Assembly (NCBI RefSeq): GCF_004364345.1
Contig: NZ_SOCA01000001.1
Coordinates: forward strand, 1-64,000
Direction: 5' to 3'
Source of the DNA: Prosthecobacter fusiformis
GTDB taxonomy: Bacteria > Verrucomicrobiota > Verrucomicrobiia > Verrucomicrobiales > Verrucomicrobiaceae
DNA length: 64,000 bases
The stretch's first letter is position 1; each line of letters starts with the position of its first letter. A program made the position numbers and the translations under genes. Positions 63,289 to 64,000 of this stretch are shown here, one piece after another. A model generated the notes under the pieces. The model searched no databases, was not told the origin of the DNA, and saw only the letters and a list, made by a program, of their open reading frames with translations.

Positions 63289-64000
63289 ATGAATACCCAA
63301 ACGCCACTGACCACTCCTGCTCTGAAAAGAATTTCAGACAGCCGTTCAAAACGGCATCGCCATAGGCTCTCAGTCTTCGCTTGTCTGCCGATACTGGCAC
63401 TCATGCTGGGCGAGGTCAAAGGTCAGGCACCGGTGACAGGAGACTGGAACGTTAATGCTAATGGTAACTGGACGGATACGACCCGCTGGGTGGACGGGGT
63501 AGTGCCAAATGGAGTGGGATATATTGCTGATATTGTTCATAACATCAGTTCTACGCGCACCATCACGTTAGACATTGCCATCACTTTGGGAACTCTGCGG
63601 CTGGGGGATACTAATGCAGACGATGCTTTCATCCTGACAGGAGAAACCCTCACATTCGACAATGGCGGGGCAGGAGCCATCCTGGACCACGGCATAGGGA
63701 GCGTGACAGGGGGCCCGGCTCAAAATCCAAACGCCAGTGACCGTCTAAACATGATGGTGGATCTGAATGATGACCTGACGATCTACGCAGACGCAAACAT
63801 CAGTTTTTACAATACCTGGGATGCACAGGGTCACGACATCACCATCAATGGCAATGCCCGGGTTTATTTTGACGGTAACGGAACTGCTGATTTCGGTAAT
63901 GTCGTCAATGCGGGCACCATCACCGTCAATAGCGGGGAGCTGCGTATTGAAGGCCAGGTCGGTGCCAAAGAAAACTATGTCGGGGCAGATCTCATCTCAC
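63289..64000 (+). CDS. Autotransporter-like beta-strand repeat protein, 5' part
   Basis: The open frame from the ATG at 63289 runs off the right edge without a stop (237 codons). A long basic N-terminus (RSKRHRHRL) leads to a hydrophobic signal (LSVFACLPILALMLG). The mature part is Asn-, Gly- and Thr-rich with the phrases WNVNANGNWTDTTRWVDGVVP, TITLDIAITLGTLRLGD and GTITVNSGELRIEGQ, typical of autotransporter-associated beta-strand repeats found in very large verrucomicrobial surface proteins. The rest of the gene, including any anchor or PEP-CTERM motif, is outside the window. Confidence 0.8.
   Translation, partial: MNTQTPLTTPALKRISDSRSKRHRHRLSVFACLPILALMLGEVKGQAPVTGDWNVNANGNWTDTTRWVDGVVPNGVGYIADIVHNISSTRTITLDIAITLGTLRLGDTNADDAFILTGETLTFDNGGAGAILDHGIGSVTGGPAQNPNASDRLNMMVDLNDDLTIYADANISFYNTWDAQGHDITINGNARVYFDGNGTADFGNVVNAGTITVNSGELRIEGQVGAKENYVGADLIS

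Overview
The window is GC-rich, densely coded chromosomal DNA, most likely from a member of the Verrucomicrobiota close to Prosthecobacter/Verrucomicrobium. That placement is inferred from gene content: paired PSCyt1/DUF1549/DUF1553 and DUF1501 proteins, a DUF1800-DUF1501 pair, a neutral-ceramidase-like protein and an Asp-box sialidase-like protein, an mcsA-mcsB-clpC operon, monomeric isocitrate dehydrogenase, several hybrid-free NarL-type two-component pairs, and an autotransporter-like beta-strand protein at the right edge. No rRNA, tRNA, CRISPR array, prophage or insertion sequence was recognised. About 51 protein genes are supported. Most start codons lack a clear Shine-Dalgarno sequence.

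Layout. 1-451 holds no supportable gene, only a hairpin and an array of 7-nt repeats. 452-4491 (minus) has a Tat-exported TIM-barrel isomerase, a sterol-desaturase-type hydroxylase and an ECF sigma factor with two YCII/DGPF proteins. 4742-7930 (plus) has an MFS transporter whose last codons lie in a 23-bp inverted repeat, then dnaG. 7949-13687 (minus) has a small VHL-beta-like secreted protein, tilS, and mcsA-mcsB-clpC (protein arginine phosphorylation and proteolysis). 14357-21354 (plus) is a secreted-enzyme operon: cytochrome/DUF1549/DUF1553, DUF1501, ceramidase-like, sialidase-like. 21451-25144 has a YacP/NYN nuclease, a small unknown protein and the first kinase/regulator pair. 25338-31957 is a giant DUF1800 protein with six tandem repeats plus its DUF1501 partner, closed by a strong terminator.

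33505-37775 is a circularly permuted ATP-grasp / alpha-E / transglutaminase cluster (predicted peptide-ligase system) followed by a PPOX-family flavoprotein. 37798-38589 is a class D beta-lactamase. 38720-40876 is a BON-like repeat protein plus a coiled-coil partner. 40961-43682 is the second kinase/regulator pair, paralogous to the first. 44312-46266 is an alkylation-repair operon (Ada-AlkA fusion plus Ogt), convergent with a Kef-type antiporter. 48433-49392 is a methyltransferase. 49420-52084 is an overlapping trio of exported amide-bond enzymes (BPL_N GATase-like, NlpC/P60, N-formylglutamate-amidohydrolase-like), divergent from a third kinase/regulator pair at 52210-54888. 54951-61876 has YhcH, an ECF sigma factor, a DUF1398 protein, an L,D-transpeptidase lipoprotein, a Fic protein, another DGPF protein and monomeric isocitrate dehydrogenase. 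62139-62879 is an orphan LuxR-type regulator, and a long structured leader then precedes the truncated adhesin-like gene at the right edge.

The strongest non-gene signal is in the intergenic DNA: several arrays of heptanucleotides kept in phase but differing in sequence between loci (371-412, 4651-4727, 13811-13845, 32051-32080, 34986-35020, 44225-44249), two of them beside a roughly 130-bp dispersed repeat present in opposite orientations (13947-14090 and 43969-44096). The best candidates for an undescribed protein system are the exported amidase trio with its divergent sensor kinase, and the ATP-grasp/alpha-E/transglutaminase cluster.
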